DNA of 64,000 bases from Klebsiella aerogenes KCTC 2190 (lineage in GTDB: Bacteria; Pseudomonadota; Gammaproteobacteria; Enterobacterales; Enterobacteriaceae), in NCBI RefSeq assembly GCF_000215745.1, contig NC_015663.1, forward strand, positions 682,001 through 746,000, read 5' to 3'. Positions 52,399-63,110 of the stretch are shown piece after piece. How positions within the stretch are numbered: position 1 is the first letter of the stretch; each line of letters starts with the position of its first letter. A program made the translations under genes and the position numbers. The notes below the pieces were generated by a model that searched no databases, had not been told where the DNA came from, and saw only the letters and a program-made list of their open reading frames with translations.

Positions 52399-54582
52399 TT
52401 AGCGGGACGCCGTCTTCGGCTTGATACGCTTTTTCGCCCCCGAGGCGGCTGGCGTCTGGCGCTGATGCGCAACCGGCGTATGCTTCGTCAGCGCCGGACG
52501 GGTATGACGGTTCTGGCGACGCGCTTCACGCATCTCGTCGAGCGTCGGTGCCGGCACCAGGCAATCACGGCGTGAACCAATCAGATGCTTTTTACCCATC
52601 GCTTCCAGCGCCTGACGGATCAGCGGCCAGTTTGCCGGATCGTGATAGCGCAGCAGCGCTTTATGCAGACGGCGCTGTTTGTCGCCCTTCGGCACCACCA
52701 CATCTTCGCTCTTATAGCCGATTTTACCCAGCGGGTTCTTGCCGGTGTAATACATGGTGGTTGAGTTCGCTAGCGGCGACGGGTAGAAATTCTGTACCTG
52801 GTCGAGACGGAAGCGATGACGCTTCAGCCACAGCGCCAGGTTCACCATATCTTCATCGCGCGTCCCTGGATGGGCGGAAATAAAGTACGGGATCAGGTAC
52901 TGTTCTTTACCCGCCTGCTTCGAATAGGTATCAAACAATTCTTTAAAGCGGTCATAGCTGCCCATGCCCGGCTTCATCATCTTCGACAGCGGCCCCTCTT
53001 CGGTATGCTCCGGAGCGATCTTCAGATAGCCACCGACGTGGTGGGTCGCCAGCTCTTTGATATAGCGTGGATCCTCTACGGCGATGTCGTAACGCACACC
53101 CGATGCGATAAGGATTTTCTTAATGCCTTTCAGGTCACGAGCGCGGCGGTACAGATTAATCGTCGGCTCATGGTTGGTGTCCATGTGCGGGCAGATATCC
53201 GGGTAGACGCAGGAGAGACGGCGGCAGGTCTGCTCAGCGCGCGGCGATTTACAGCGCAGCATATACATATTGGCGGTTGGGCCGCCAAGATCGGAAATAA
53301 TGCCGGTAAAGCCGGGGACCGTGTCGCGAATCACTTCGATTTCATTGATTATCGAATCTTCGGAGCGACTCTGGATGATGCGCCCTTCGTGCTCGGTGAT
53401 CGAGCAGAAAGAACAACCACCGAAGCAACCGCGCATGATGTTAATGGAGAAGCGAATCATCTCGTAGGCCGGGATACGCGCATCGCCATAAGAAGGATGC
53501 GGCACACGCTTGTACGGTAACGCAAAGACGCTGTCCATCTCTTCAGTCGACAGCGGGATCGCCGGCGGGTTAACCCAGATATAACGCTCGCCGTGCTTTT
53601 GCATTAGCGCACGGGCGCAACCGGGGTTAGTTTCATGGTGCAGAATGCGCGACGCGTGGGCATAGAGCACTTTGTCGCCTTTGACCTTCTCGAAGGATGG
53701 CAGCAACACGTAGGTTTTTTCCCACGGTTTTGGCCGCGGCGGCTGCACGACAACGGCTTTGGCCTCGGCTTTTTTCGGGGGCACGGGTTTGTTATCGGCG
53801 CACGGTAGGTCTTCACCGTACGGATGCGGAATCGGGTCGATTTTGCCCGGCGTATCCAGACGCGTGGAATCAACGCCGCTCCAGCCCGGCAACGCTTCTT
53901 TTACCATGATCGCGGTATTACGCACATCGCGAATATCACCGATGGCCTCGCCCATCGCCAGACGATGCGCCACTTCTACCAGCGGGCGCTCGCCATTGCC
54001 GAACATCAGCATATCGGCTTTCGAATCCACCAGCACTGAGCGGCGTACGGTATCGGACCAATAATCGTAGTGCGCGGTACGGCGCAGGCTGGCTTCAATA
54101 CCGCCGAGGATCACCGGCACGTCTTTCCACGCCTCTTTACAGCGCTGGGTATAAACCAGCGTCGCGCGGTCCGGGCGCTTACCCGCGACGTTGCCGGCGG
54201 TATAGGCGTCGTCATGGCGCAGCTTACGGTCGGCGGTATAGCGGTTGATCATTGAGTCCATATTGCCCGCAGTGACGCCGAAGAACAGATTCGGCTTACC
54301 CAGGCGCATGAAGTCTTCTTTGCTGTTCCAGTCCGGCTGGGAGATGATCCCTACGCGGAATCCCTGCGCTTCCAGCATACGGCCGCAGATAGCCATGCCG
54401 AAACTTGGATGGTCGACGTAGGCGTCGCCGGTCACCAGAATAATGTCGCAGCTATCCCAGCCAAGTTGATCCATCTCTTCACGCGACATCGGTAAAAATG
54501 GCGCAGGGCCAAAACAGGCAGCCCAGTATTGCGGCCAGGAAAATAGGTCACGATCCGGCTGGATCAGGGATATTGCGCTCAT
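52399..54582 (-). CDS. ygiQ: YgiQ, radical SAM protein
   Basis: A 727-residue UPF0313/YgiQ radical-SAM enzyme. Iron-sulfur ligands are Cys386, Cys390 and Cys393 ([10 protein letters not shown]), preceded by a cobalamin-binding-like N-terminal domain ([18 protein letters not shown]) and followed by a radical-SAM TIM barrel and a basic, low-complexity tail ([15 protein letters not shown]). It aligns with E. coli YgiQ (about 739). The reaction is unknown. It is 60 bases before the GNAT gene on the same strand. Confidence 0.94.
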   Translation of the reverse strand: MSAISLIQPDRDLFSWPQYWAACFGPAPFLPMSREEMDQLGWDSCDIILVTGDAYVDHPSFGMAICGRMLEAQGFRVGIISQPDWNSKEDFMRLGKPNLFFGVTAGNMDSMINRYTADRKLRHDDAYTAGNVAGKRPDRATLVYTQRCKEAWKDVPVILGGIEASLRRTAHYDYWSDTVRRSVLVDSKADMLMFGNGERPLVEVAHRLAMGEAIGDIRDVRNTAIMVKEALPGWSGVDSTRLDTPGKIDPIPHPYGEDLPCADNKPVPPKKAEAKAVVVQPPRPKPWEKTYVLLPSFEKVKGDKVLYAHASRILHHETNPGCARALMQKHGERYIWVNPPAIPLSTEEMDSVFALPYKRVPHPSYGDARIPAYEMIRFSINIMRGCFGGCSFCSITEHEGRIIQSRSEDSIINEIEVIRDTVPGFTGIISDLGGPTANMYMLRCKSPRAEQTCRRLSCVYPDICPHMDTNHEPTINLYRRARDLKGIKKILIASGVRYDIAVEDPRYIKELATHHVGGYLKIAPEHTEEGPLSKMMKPGMGSYDRFKELFDTYSKQAGKEQYLIPYFISAHPGTRDEDMVNLALWLKRHRFRLDQVQNFYPSPLANSTTMYYTGKNPLGKIGYKSEDVVVPKGDKQRRLHKALLRYHDPANWPLIRQALEAMGKKHLIGSRRDCLVPAPTLDEMREARRQNRHTRPALTKHTPVAHQRQTPAASGAKKRIKPKTASR

Positions 54583-54706
54583 ATTGCTTCCGGGGAAAAT
54601 GATAAAAAAATAACCAAAAAGGGCGTGGATTATAAGCCGGAATGATAGTGGAAATGAAGGAGGATTTTCTCAAACCCTGACCGGGTTGCGGCCAGGGTTG
54701 CGGATA

Positions 54707-56119
54707 TTACGGCGCTGGATTCACCAGGATCTGGCCAATCGAGCCGCGGTCGGCGAGCTCCAGCGTCTGGCTCAGGTACTGGAACGGGAAGTGCGGCCAG
54801 GAAGGCTGGTTATAATACACCAGCAGTTCCACCTGCCCATCAATCCACACCGTATCTTTCCAGCCCCGATCTTCCGGGAACGGCATGGTCCCGTTGACGT
54901 TACGGATCTGGAACATCACGCCTTCAATATGGAACGACTGCGGGCGGTCGGCGCGCACGGTCCAGCGCTCCCACGTTCCCTGCTGAGCGGTGATATCAAT
55001 GCGCTGCGGATCCCACAGTTGGCCATTGATGCCTGGGTCGTCGCCAAGAGTAATATCACGGCTGCGCAGCGGCGTGCCGGAGAGCAGCTCGGTCGGCAGC
55101 AGGCGCACCGGCAGGCTATCGGTAACCAGCGGCAGCAGCCCGGTCGGACGCAGCGTCAGCACCAGCGTGGAGATCAAAATGCTCGACGGCTCGAAAAAAC
55201 CGCGGATACGGTCGACAATGCTCGCCGCTTCGCCGCAGGTAATCGACACTTCATCGCCGTTGGTCATATCGACCAGAATTTCACGCCGCTCGCCGGGGGC
55301 CAGCGACAATTGCTTAAGTGAGACCGGCGCCGGCAGGAAGCCCTGATCGCCTGAGATAACGTGCAGCAGGCGGCCATCGCTCATCTGCAGCTGATAGCGG
55401 CGCGAGTTAGACGCGTTCAGCAGACGCAGTCGTACCCAGCCGCGAGAGACTTCGACATAAGGCCCCTGCGCGCCGTTGACCAACAGGGTATCACCCACGA
55501 AACCACCGCTGCCCGGTTCGCTATATTCCGGAGTGCCGAAGTTATCCAGCCGCTTATCCTGAATAATCACCGGGAAGTCATCAACGCCGTAGTGGTTCGG
55601 GATCGGCAGGTTTTTGCTGACCTCGTCTTCTACCAGCCACATTCCCGCCAGGCCGTTGTAAACCTGTTTCGCCATCCGGTTCGGGGTATTCGCCTGATAC
55701 CACAAAGTGGCCGCACTCTGGCGAATCGGCAATACCGGCGCCCAATCCGCATTCGGCGACATCATGCGCGCCGCGCCGCCAATCAGCGGCCCCGGCACCT
55801 GCAGGCCGCGAATCGTCATGGCAACATTTTCGGTCAGGCGGTTACTGTAGATAAGTTTGACGTCATCACCATTCCAGACGCGGATGGTCGGCCCCAGGTA
55901 GCGGCCATTGATGCCCCATACCGGCGCGCGCGTTCCCTGGGTGAATGACCAGTGAGAACGTTGCAGGGTCATAAACAGCGGTTGACCGCGACGGGATTCC
56001 AGCAGAGGCGGAATGGGGAGCACCGGCTGCTGGCCGGCGGCATGAGCCTTCAGCGGCGCGGCGCCCGCGCACAGCGCTACACCTGAAGCCTTAATAAACT
56101 GACGCCGACTGAGTGACAT
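54707..56119 (-). CDS. ftsP: FtsP (SufI), Tat-exported divisome-stabilising multicopper-oxidase-like protein
   Basis: Periplasmic division protein of the multicopper oxidase fold that lacks copper ligands; it stabilises the divisome under stress. The 470-residue protein starts with the twin-arginine signal SRRQFIKASGVALCAG (residues 4-19), then three cupredoxin domains, with SPNADWAPVLPIRQ and PNRMAKQVYNGLAGMWLVEDE conserved. The copper-binding HxH motifs are absent, as in E. coli SufI. Start chosen at 56119 by comparison. It lies 83 bases after plsC on the same strand. Confidence 0.95.
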   Translation of the reverse strand: MSLSRRQFIKASGVALCAGAAPLKAHAAGQQPVLPIPPLLESRRGQPLFMTLQRSHWSFTQGTRAPVWGINGRYLGPTIRVWNGDDVKLIYSNRLTENVAMTIRGLQVPGPLIGGAARMMSPNADWAPVLPIRQSAATLWYQANTPNRMAKQVYNGLAGMWLVEDEVSKNLPIPNHYGVDDFPVIIQDKRLDNFGTPEYSEPGSGGFVGDTLLVNGAQGPYVEVSRGWVRLRLLNASNSRRYQLQMSDGRLLHVISGDQGFLPAPVSLKQLSLAPGERREILVDMTNGDEVSITCGEAASIVDRIRGFFEPSSILISTLVLTLRPTGLLPLVTDSLPVRLLPTELLSGTPLRSRDITLGDDPGINGQLWDPQRIDITAQQGTWERWTVRADRPQSFHIEGVMFQIRNVNGTMPFPEDRGWKDTVWIDGQVELLVYYNQPSWPHFPFQYLSQTLELADRGSIGQILVNPAP

Positions 56120-56202
56120 ATTAACTCCATGAAATACTGACAATGCAAAAAGGGAATTCGTTTCCCGCCAGCAATACGCTCGCGTTCGCGGCGTTTCCTG
56201 TA

Positions 56203-56940
56203 TTATTTCTTTCCAGCCGCTTCGCGCTCGGCCACTTCTTTATCCAGCTCGGCGATTTTAGCGGACATCATCTCGCGGCAGTGTGTCGCCAGCGCGCGCA
56301 CGTTATCTTTACCAAACTGGCTTGTATCGACCGGCGGCAGCATCTCGACAATCACCAGACCATTGTTCCAGCGATTGAGTTTAATTTTGTTCGATGTATT
56401 CGACACGCATACTGGAATAATCGGTACGCCAGCGGCGATGGCCGCGTGGAACGCGCCGGTTTTAAAGGGCAGCAGACCGCGGCCGCGGCTGCGGGTCCCT
56501 TCCGGGAACATCCAGAACGAAATTTTACGCTTTTTAAACGCATTCACCACTTCGGCAATAGTGCCGTGCGCTTTGGTTCGGTTATTGCGGTCAATCAGCA
56601 GGTTGCCCGTCAGCCAGTAAAGCTGGCCAAAGAACGGTATCCATAACAGGCTTTTTTTACCCACGGTAACCGTCGGCGGCTGCACGATGTTCGACGCTGT
56701 CACCATATCATAGTTGTTCTGGTGGTTAGCGATGTAGATCGCATTGCCGTAGCTTTCCGCGTCCGCAGGCTTACGCAGTTCGACTTTCAGGCCAAATACC
56801 GGGGACAGGCGGCCAAACAGATGACCAAACGTCGCGACGTGCTTAGGGTTGCGCGGGCTGAACAAGCAGTAAAGACTGCCAAATATGCACACGACGATGC
56901 AATAAATGACAACAAAAATTAGTCGAAAAATAAATAACAT
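56203..56940 (-). CDS. plsC: PlsC, 1-acyl-sn-glycerol-3-phosphate acyltransferase
   Basis: Makes phosphatidic acid from lysophosphatidic acid and acyl-ACP at the inner membrane. The 245-residue protein has an N-terminal helix (LFIFRLIFVVIYCIVVCIFG), the catalytic block NHQNNYD (residues about 73-79), the second block PEGTRSRG and VPIIPVCVSNTSNKIKL as block IV. Length matches E. coli PlsC. It precedes ftsP and follows parC on the minus strand. AGAGGAAG precedes the ATG. Confidence 0.96.
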   Translation of the reverse strand: MLFIFRLIFVVIYCIVVCIFGSLYCLFSPRNPKHVATFGHLFGRLSPVFGLKVELRKPADAESYGNAIYIANHQNNYDMVTASNIVQPPTVTVGKKSLLWIPFFGQLYWLTGNLLIDRNNRTKAHGTIAEVVNAFKKRKISFWMFPEGTRSRGRGLLPFKTGAFHAAIAAGVPIIPVCVSNTSNKIKLNRWNNGLVIVEMLPPVDTSQFGKDNVRALATHCREMMSAKIAELDKEVAEREAAGKK

Positions 56941-57126
56941 AGCTTCCTCTGAAACCCAAACCGCTTAGCGTTATACCCGTTGAATCACAGGCTCAGGACA
57001 CCGCTGCCCTCTCAACGCGGGGCGGAAAATCTCCGCCCCTGGAGGACATGTTAATCGCAATGCCTGAATAAACAACGATTTTGCGGCAAATTTTCGCATC
57101 CTCCAGCCGGGTGAAGGATGCGGATC

Positions 57127-59385
57127 TTACTCTTCGCTGTCGCCAGCTGAGGCGCGGCGCGGGGAGTCGATCTCCACGCGGTCGATTTTCTGCAGGCCGC
57201 GCATCAGCGAACCGCGACGGCCGCGCTCGCCGGTGACTTTTTGCAGCTCTTCCGGACGCAGTTTGATCTTACGCTTGCCGAGGTGGATAGTTAGCGTGCT
57301 CTGCGGCGGCAGGACAAACAGGTGCGCCAGACCATCCTGGCCGGAGGCGGCTTCCGCCGACGGAATGTTGATAATCTTGTTGCCTTTGCCTTTCGACAGC
57401 TGCGGCAGATCGCTCACCGGGAACATCAGCATGCGTCCGGCATGGGTAATCGCCAACAGCATATCGGCATCGTCTTCAATGACCAGCGGCGGCATCACAT
57501 GCGCGTTCTCCGGCAGCGTAATCAGCGCCTTACCGGCGCGGTTGCGCGCCACCAGGTCGTTGAAGGTACAGACGAAACCGTAGCCGGCATCGGAGGCCAT
57601 CAGCAGCCTCTGATCGTCTGACTCCATCAGCATATGTTCTACGCTGGCGCCCGGCGGCAGCGTCACTTTACCGGTGACCGGCTCGCCCTGGCCGCGGGCA
57701 GAAGGCAGCGTAATCGGGTCGATGGCGTAGCTGCGCCCGGTGGTATCAATAAACACCACCGGCTGGTTGCTCTTGCCTTTCACCGACGCTTTCCAGCTAT
57801 CACCGGCTTTGTAGCTCAGTCCCTGCGCGTCGATATCGTGGCCTTTGGCGCTACGCACCCAACCCATCTGCGACAGAACGATAGTGACCGGCTCGGACGG
57901 CAGCATATCGTGCTCGCTCATGGCCTTCGCTTCTTCGCGCTCGCGCAGCGGCGAACGGCGATCGTCGCCAAAGGTATCGGCATCGGCCTGCAGCTCTTTC
58001 TTCAGCAGGTTATTCATCTTGCGTTCGGAGGCCAGAATCGCCTGCAGCTGATCGCGCTCTTTTTCCAGCTCGCTCTGCTCGCCGCGGATCTTCATCTCTT
58101 CCAGCCTGGCGAGATGACGCAGTTTTAATTCCAGAATCGCTTCCGCCTGGGTTTCGCTGATGCCGAAGCGGGCAATCAGCGCCGGCTTTGGTTCATCTTC
58201 GTGGCGGATTATCTCAATCACTTCATCAATGTTGAGGAACGCGACCAGCAAACCTTCGAGGATGTGCAGGCGCTTGAGGACTTTTTCCAGACGGTAGTTC
58301 AGGCGGTTACGCACGGTATCACGACGGAAGGTCAACCACTCCGTCAGGATTTCAAGCAGGTTTTTCACCGCCGGACGATTGTCCAGGCCGATCATGTTGA
58401 GGTTGATGCGGTAGCTCTTTTCCAGATCGGTGGTGGCGAACAGGTGGTTCATCACCTGCTCCATATCCACGCGGTTGGAACGCGGCACGATCACCAGACG
58501 GGTCGGGTTTTCATGATCCGATTCATCACGTAGATCATCAACCATCGGCAGCTTTTTGTTACGCATCTGCGCGGCGATCTGTTCCAGCACGCGCGCGCCG
58601 GACACCTGATGCGGCAGCGCGCTAATCACCACCGCGCCGTCTTCTTTCGTCCACACGGCGCGCATGCGCACCGAACCGCGGCCGTTCTGGTAGATTTTGC
58701 GAATTTCCGCGCGCGGGGTAATGATTTCCGCTTCGGTCGGGTAGTCCGGCCCCTGCACGATATCCAGCAGCTCATCGAGCGTGGTTTTCGGTTTTTCCAG
58801 CAGCGTAATCGCCGCCTGCGCCACTTCACGCAGGTTGTGCGGCGGAATATCGGTAGCCATACCGACCGCAATGCCGGTGGTACCGTTCAGCAGGATGTTC
58901 GGCAGACGCGCCGGCAGCATTTTTGGCTCCTGCAGCGTACCGTCAAAGTTCGGCACCCAATCGACGGTGCCCTGACCCAGTTCGCTGAGCAGCAGTTCGG
59001 CGTATTTCGACAGGCGGGATTCGGTGTAACGCATCGCCGCGAAAGATTTCGGATCGTCCGGCGCGCCCCAGTTCCCCTGCCCATCTACCAGCGGGTAGCG
59101 GTAAGAGAACGGCTGCGCCATCAGCACCATCGCTTCATAGCAGGCGCTGTCGCCGTGCGGGTGATATTTACCCAACACGTCGCCGACGGTGCGGGCGGAT
59201 TTTTTGAACTTGGCGCTGGCGTTCAGGCCCAACTCGGACATTGCATAGACAATGCGGCGCTGAACCGGCTTTAAGCCATCGCCAATAAACGGTAATGCCC
59301 TGTCCATGATGACGTACATGGAGTAGTTCAGGTAGGCATTTTCCGTGAATTCATGTAGCGCGAGGCGCTCTGCCATATCGCTCAT
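57127..59385 (-). CDS. parC: ParC, topoisomerase IV subunit A
   Basis: DNA-breaking subunit of topoisomerase IV, needed to decatenate daughter chromosomes. The 752-residue protein has the winged-helix/tower breakage domain with catalytic Tyr120 (FAAMRY), and a C-terminal beta-pinwheel with GKGNKII near 670. The quinolone-resistance region reads wild type: Ser80 and Glu84 in [11 protein letters not shown] start at 59385 (MSDMAERL), as in E. coli; the frame is open for 28 more codons with no support. Confidence 0.97.
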   Translation of the reverse strand: MSDMAERLALHEFTENAYLNYSMYVIMDRALPFIGDGLKPVQRRIVYAMSELGLNASAKFKKSARTVGDVLGKYHPHGDSACYEAMVLMAQPFSYRYPLVDGQGNWGAPDDPKSFAAMRYTESRLSKYAELLLSELGQGTVDWVPNFDGTLQEPKMLPARLPNILLNGTTGIAVGMATDIPPHNLREVAQAAITLLEKPKTTLDELLDIVQGPDYPTEAEIITPRAEIRKIYQNGRGSVRMRAVWTKEDGAVVISALPHQVSGARVLEQIAAQMRNKKLPMVDDLRDESDHENPTRLVIVPRSNRVDMEQVMNHLFATTDLEKSYRINLNMIGLDNRPAVKNLLEILTEWLTFRRDTVRNRLNYRLEKVLKRLHILEGLLVAFLNIDEVIEIIRHEDEPKPALIARFGISETQAEAILELKLRHLARLEEMKIRGEQSELEKERDQLQAILASERKMNNLLKKELQADADTFGDDRRSPLREREEAKAMSEHDMLPSEPVTIVLSQMGWVRSAKGHDIDAQGLSYKAGDSWKASVKGKSNQPVVFIDTTGRSYAIDPITLPSARGQGEPVTGKVTLPPGASVEHMLMESDDQRLLMASDAGYGFVCTFNDLVARNRAGKALITLPENAHVMPPLVIEDDADMLLAITHAGRMLMFPVSDLPQLSKGKGNKIINIPSAEAASGQDGLAHLFVLPPQSTLTIHLGKRKIKLRPEELQKVTGERGRRGSLMRGLQKIDRVEIDSPRRASAGDSEE

Positions 59386-59506
59386 TAATCGTGGATCCTC
59401 AATCTGGGACGCGGCCATTGCGGCGGCAAAACTACCCGCGATAATACCCGATCTCACGCCCTGAGTCACAGGAAGTGAGATCGGTTAAAGAGGATGAGGA
59501 TATCAA

Positions 59507-60376
59507 TCAGGCTAACGGTAAATAAATATCGGTGCGGAGTTCATGCTCGCCAACTTCATGCACAAAATTGAGGTAGCGGAAGTACACCGGAAAATCCCTT
59601 AGCGTCTCCCCGGAGGCGGGCAGCCAGTCGCGATAGAGAAACCAAACGCTTTGCGCCAGCGTGTCCAGCGAACCGTGATGGCGGGCCACTGCGCAACGGC
59701 CTGCCGGGATCTCGCCGTTAATCACGCCAAACGCGTTTTCGCGAATCGGTCGCTCAACGGTGCCGCAGATATCAAAACGAAACGCGTCGCCTGGCGTTGT
59801 TTGCGGATCGTCCCAGGCAATGCCCCAGGTTTCGCTGGTGGCGACTGGCGACAGCCCGCTCGTTTTGCGCCATGCGATAAAACGCGCGGCGGTGGCGTTG
59901 ACCAGGTCCGGGCTCCCGCGATGTTGCAATACGGCGATCCTTGTGGCTGGAAATTGAATGATGTTTACGTCCATCGAAGTTTGCTCCTGTAGCGTATGTT
60001 TCGGTACGCGTCGATGCCACTCGGCCCAATCCGGTCGCTGACGGAACTGAGTCGGGCTTTGATCAAACGCGGTACGGAAGGCGCGACTGAACGACTCCGA
60101 ATTTTGAAATCCGGCATCAAGGGCAATATCGATGATTTTATCGTGCGGGTTGAAGGCCAGGCGCCAACAGGCGCGCCGCAGGCGTAACCACTGAATATAC
60201 CGGTACAGCGGAACGCCGGTATACGCGCTAAATTGCCGGTGAAAATGGTAAGGCGAGCTATACGCAATCGCGCTCAGCGCCTCCAGCGTTAGCGGCTCAT
60301 CAAGATGGTTCTCAATGTACAAACAGACTCGCTGAAAACGCCCGACGTACGCCGGGCTGGCCTTAATATCGTTCAT
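59507..60376 (-). CDS. AraC-type regulator with GyrI-like domain (full-length YgiV relative)
   Basis: A 289-residue regulator: N-terminal double helix-turn-helix (about 10-115, VCLYIENHLDEPLTLEALSAIAYSSPYHFHRQFSAYTGVPLYRYIQWLRLRRA) and a C-terminal GyrI-like small-molecule-binding domain (about 130-289, FRFDICGTVERPIREN). E. coli YgiV, in the same place between parC and ygiW, is only about 160 residues and corresponds to the GyrI-like half. It may be a drug or metabolite sensor. Start chosen at 60376 with GGAGGAG before it. I did not give a symbol because of the different architecture. Confidence 0.86.
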   Translation of the reverse strand: MNDIKASPAYVGRFQRVCLYIENHLDEPLTLEALSAIAYSSPYHFHRQFSAYTGVPLYRYIQWLRLRRACWRLAFNPHDKIIDIALDAGFQNSESFSRAFRTAFDQSPTQFRQRPDWAEWHRRVPKHTLQEQTSMDVNIIQFPATRIAVLQHRGSPDLVNATAARFIAWRKTSGLSPVATSETWGIAWDDPQTTPGDAFRFDICGTVERPIRENAFGVINGEIPAGRCAVARHHGSLDTLAQSVWFLYRDWLPASGETLRDFPVYFRYLNFVHEVGEHELRTDIYLPLA

Positions 60377-60453
60377 CGTCTCCTCCACGCGACACACTCT
60401 GCCAGAGCGAGGATAGCGATTCCTGACCGATCTTGCGCACTCTGGCGCGGGCG

Positions 60454-60849
60454 TTATGGCGCGATTTTACGGATCTGCTTCACGTCAATCTCTACCGAGT
60501 TCCAGTCTTTATCGACTTCACCCTGAATTTCTACCGTATCCTGCGGGCCGACGGTCACGCCGTTCCAGCGCTTGTGGTCGATATCGACGTTCACCACGCC
60601 GGAGGCATCCTGGAATTTATACAGATCATCAGAGATGCGCTCGACGATTTTACCGCGCAGGGTCACCCAGGTGTCATCGCGCAGCGACTTGGCGTTCGCC
60701 ACGGTGGTCACCGCGCCGCTCGGCCCGGTGAAGCCGCCGGCCTGCGAGGTAGTGGTAGTAGACGGTCCGGTGAATCCACCCTGCCCGGCGGCCAGTACCG
60801 GCATGGAAACCAAAGCAATAATCGCGGTCATCGCAGCAATTTTTTTCAT
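60454..60849 (-). CDS. ygiW: YgiW, periplasmic BOF (OB-fold) stress protein
   Basis: A 131-residue BOF-family protein: Sec signal peptide about 1-20 (MKKIAAMTAIIALVSMPVLA), repeat-like GGFTGPS segments at the mature N terminus, and an OB-fold domain with LRGKIVERISDDLYKFQDASGVVNVDID. E. coli YgiW helps survival under peroxide and cadmium stress. The start at 60849 follows GGGAGA. It is divergent from qseB across 150 bases; in E. coli the ygiW gene responds to QseBC. Confidence 0.94.
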   Translation of the reverse strand: MKKIAAMTAIIALVSMPVLAAGQGGFTGPSTTTTSQAGGFTGPSGAVTTVANAKSLRDDTWVTLRGKIVERISDDLYKFQDASGVVNVDIDHKRWNGVTVGPQDTVEIQGEVDKDWNSVEIDVKQIRKIAP

Positions 60850-60999
60850 TTTATAATCTCCCTTATGTGTTGGTATGGCTCCTATTACGCCTGACAAAAC
60901 TTAACGACTTCTTAAGCGGAAAAAAGAAATTTTAATGCTGTACATCCCCTGCATCAACGCGGTTTACTGCGCAAAGAAACGGGATCGTCGGAGGGAAAC

Positions 61000-61659
61000 A
61001 TGCGCATATTATTGGTGGAAGATGACAAACTGATCGGTGACGGCATTAAAGCCGGGCTGAGCAAAATGGGCTTCAGCATCGACTGGTTTACCGCAGGCCA
61101 GGAGGGCAAAAACGCCTTATATAGCGCCCCTTATGATGCCGCGATACTTGACCTTACTCTCCCCGGCATTGACGGCCTCGATATTCTGCGCGAATGGCGC
61201 GATAAAGGCCGTAATGAACCCGTGCTGATCCTCACCGCCCGCGACGCGCTTAGCCAGCGGGTTGAAGGGCTTCAGCTCGGCGCCGATGACTATCTGTGTA
61301 AACCCTTCGCCCTCATTGAGGTGGCGGCACGTCTCGAAGCGCTGATCCGCCGCGCTCACGGCCAGAGCAGCAGCGAGCTACGCCACGGTAAGGTGACCCT
61401 CGACCCGAACCGCTTAACCGCCAGCCTTGATGGCGAAAGCCTGGCGCTGAAGCCGAAGGAGTTCGCCCTGCTGGAACTGCTTATGCGCAACGCGGGGCGC
61501 GTATTGCCGCGTAAGCTTATCGAGGAAAAGCTTTATAACTGGGACGACGAGGTCTCCAGCAACGCCGTGGAAGTTCACGTTCATCATCTGCGGCGCAAAC
61601 TCGGCAGCGGTTTTATCCGCACCGTGCACGGCATCGGCTATACCCTGGGTGACGCATGA
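61000..61659 (+). CDS. qseB: QseB, OmpR-family response regulator
   Basis: Response regulator of the QseBC two-component system, affecting motility, virulence and polymyxin tolerance in relatives. The 219-residue protein has a receiver domain about 1-115 (acidic pocket EDD, phospho-acceptor Asp51 in [10 protein letters not shown], Lys in LCKPF) and a winged-helix DNA-binding domain about 125-219 ([13 protein letters not shown]). The stop overlaps the qseC start by four bases (ATGA). Confidence 0.96.
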   Translation: MRILLVEDDKLIGDGIKAGLSKMGFSIDWFTAGQEGKNALYSAPYDAAILDLTLPGIDGLDILREWRDKGRNEPVLILTARDALSQRVEGLQLGADDYLCKPFALIEVAARLEALIRRAHGQSSSELRHGKVTLDPNRLTASLDGESLALKPKEFALLELLMRNAGRVLPRKLIEEKLYNWDDEVSSNAVEVHVHHLRRKLGSGFIRTVHGIGYTLGDA

Positions 61660-63004
61660 AACGACTCGCCCGTCTGAGCCTGCGCCTGCGCCTGACGCTG
61701 CTGTTTGTCCTGCTCACCAGCGCCGCCTGGGGGATTGCCAGCGTGATCGCCTGGCAGCAGACCAGCGAAAAGCTGGATAAGCTGTTTGATACCCAACAAC
61801 TGCTCTTCGCCCGCCGCCTGAGCGCCATGAATGTCGATGAGCTGCAGGCGCGGCCGGCGCAGATCCGCGAAAAGAAAAAGTTAAACACGGCCATCTTGAT
61901 GATGACGCGCTGGCCTTCGCTATTTTCACCCACGACGGAAAAATGGTGCTTAACGATGGTGAAAACGGCGAAGATATTCAATGGGGTTCGCAGCGCGAAG
62001 GCTTCAGCGACGGCTACCTGCGCGGCGATGACGACGAATGGCGTTTTCTGTGGCTGACCACCGCTGACGGCCGCCATCGTATCGCCGTCGGCCAGGAGTG
62101 GGATTATCGCCGGGAAATGGCGATGGATATCGTTACCTCGCAGCTCACGCCGTGGCTGGTCGCGCTACCGCTGATGTTCGTGCTGCTCATCGTGCTATTA
62201 AGCCGTGAGCTGGCGCCATTGAAGAAACTGGCTCGAACCCTGCGCCAGCGCGCGCCGGATTCGGCGGAACGTCTGTCGGACGACAAAATCCCTTCAGAAG
62301 TTCGCCCGCTGGTCGATGCCCTGAATCAGCTATTCAGCCGTACCCACGAAACCATGCTACGCGAGCGTCGCTTTACCTCTGATGCCGCCCATGAGTTGCG
62401 CAGCCCGCTGGCGGCGCTGAAGGTGCAAACCGAAGTCGCCCAGCTTTCAATGGACGATCCCGAAGGTCGGGATAAAGCGTTGGCGCAATTACATCAGGGC
62501 ATCGACCGCGCCACTCGGCTGGTCGATCAATTACTTACGCTGTCGCGGCTGGATTCCCTTGCGCAACTGGATGACGTGCAGCCGGTCGCCATCGACGACC
62601 TGTTGCAGTCGGCTGTAATGGAGATGTATCACCACGCGCAGCAGTCCGCCATTGAGTTACGCCTGCATCTGAACGCCAGCAATATCGTCCGCACCGGCCA
62701 GCCGCTGCTGCTCAGCCTGCTGGTACGCAATCTGCTGGATAATGCCGTGCGCTATAGCCCGCGCGGTAGCCGGGTGGATATCACCCTTTCCGCCCGCGAA
62801 TTCCGGGTTCGCGACAATGGTCCAGGCATTAGCCCGCAAGCGCTGGCGCGCATTGGCGAGCGTTTTTATCGCCCGCCGGGCCAGGATGCCCCCGGCAGCG
62901 GATTAGGCTTATCGATCGTTCGCCGCATCGCCGCACTGCACGGCATGCGGGTTGATTTTGCTAACGCGCGCGACGGCGGCTTCGAGGCGCGCGTTTACTG
63001 GTAG
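61656..63004 (+). pseudogene. qseC: qseC sensor kinase, frameshifted
   Basis: Sensor histidine kinase partner of QseB. The first frame (from 61656) reads normally for about 75 residues with the first membrane helix, then loses homology and stops at 62057. Homology resumes in another frame at about 61885 with KHGH-DDDAL-FAIFTHDG and continues to 63004: second helix, HisKA box (FTSDAAHELRSPL), and ATPase boxes NLLDNAVRYSP, DNGPGI and GSGLGLSIV. Restoring one A in the A run at 61883-61885 (TTAAAC to TTAAAAC) rebuilds a single frame of about 449 codons like E. coli QseC. So this is a one-base deletion or a base-calling error. As read, the protein is truncated in the periplasmic domain. Confidence 0.88.
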
Positions 63005-63057
63005 CCACATTATTGCCAAAAATGCAAAAGACTTTGCACATTTTGCTCATTTTACTG

Positions 63058-63072
63058 CCCCGCTTCGCGGGG
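63058..63072 (+). terminator. Hairpin between qseC and mdaB
   Basis: CCCCGC-TTC-GCGGGG, 6-bp stem, flanked by TTTTACTG and TAAAATTG which can extend it; a small terminator 53 bases after the qseC stop. Confidence 0.6.
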
Positions 63073-63110
63073 TAAAATTGCTGACAAATTTAATAGGTTG
63101 AGGGCAAAAA

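Noticed and set aside
54673..54699. AACCCTG / CAGGGTT hairpin between ygiQ and ftsP as a terminator
   Set aside because: Weak 7-bp stem, no T tract; ftsP and ygiQ are on the same strand and read-through is possible.
57096..57121. GCATCCT / AGGATGC hairpin after parC as a terminator
   Set aside because: Only 7 bp with a 12-base loop and no T tract on the minus strand; it may be incidental.
61943..63004. Separate histidine kinase gene starting at an internal ATG
   Set aside because: It is the C-terminal two-thirds of QseC in a shifted frame; homology is continuous with the upstream fragment, so one frameshifted gene explains both.
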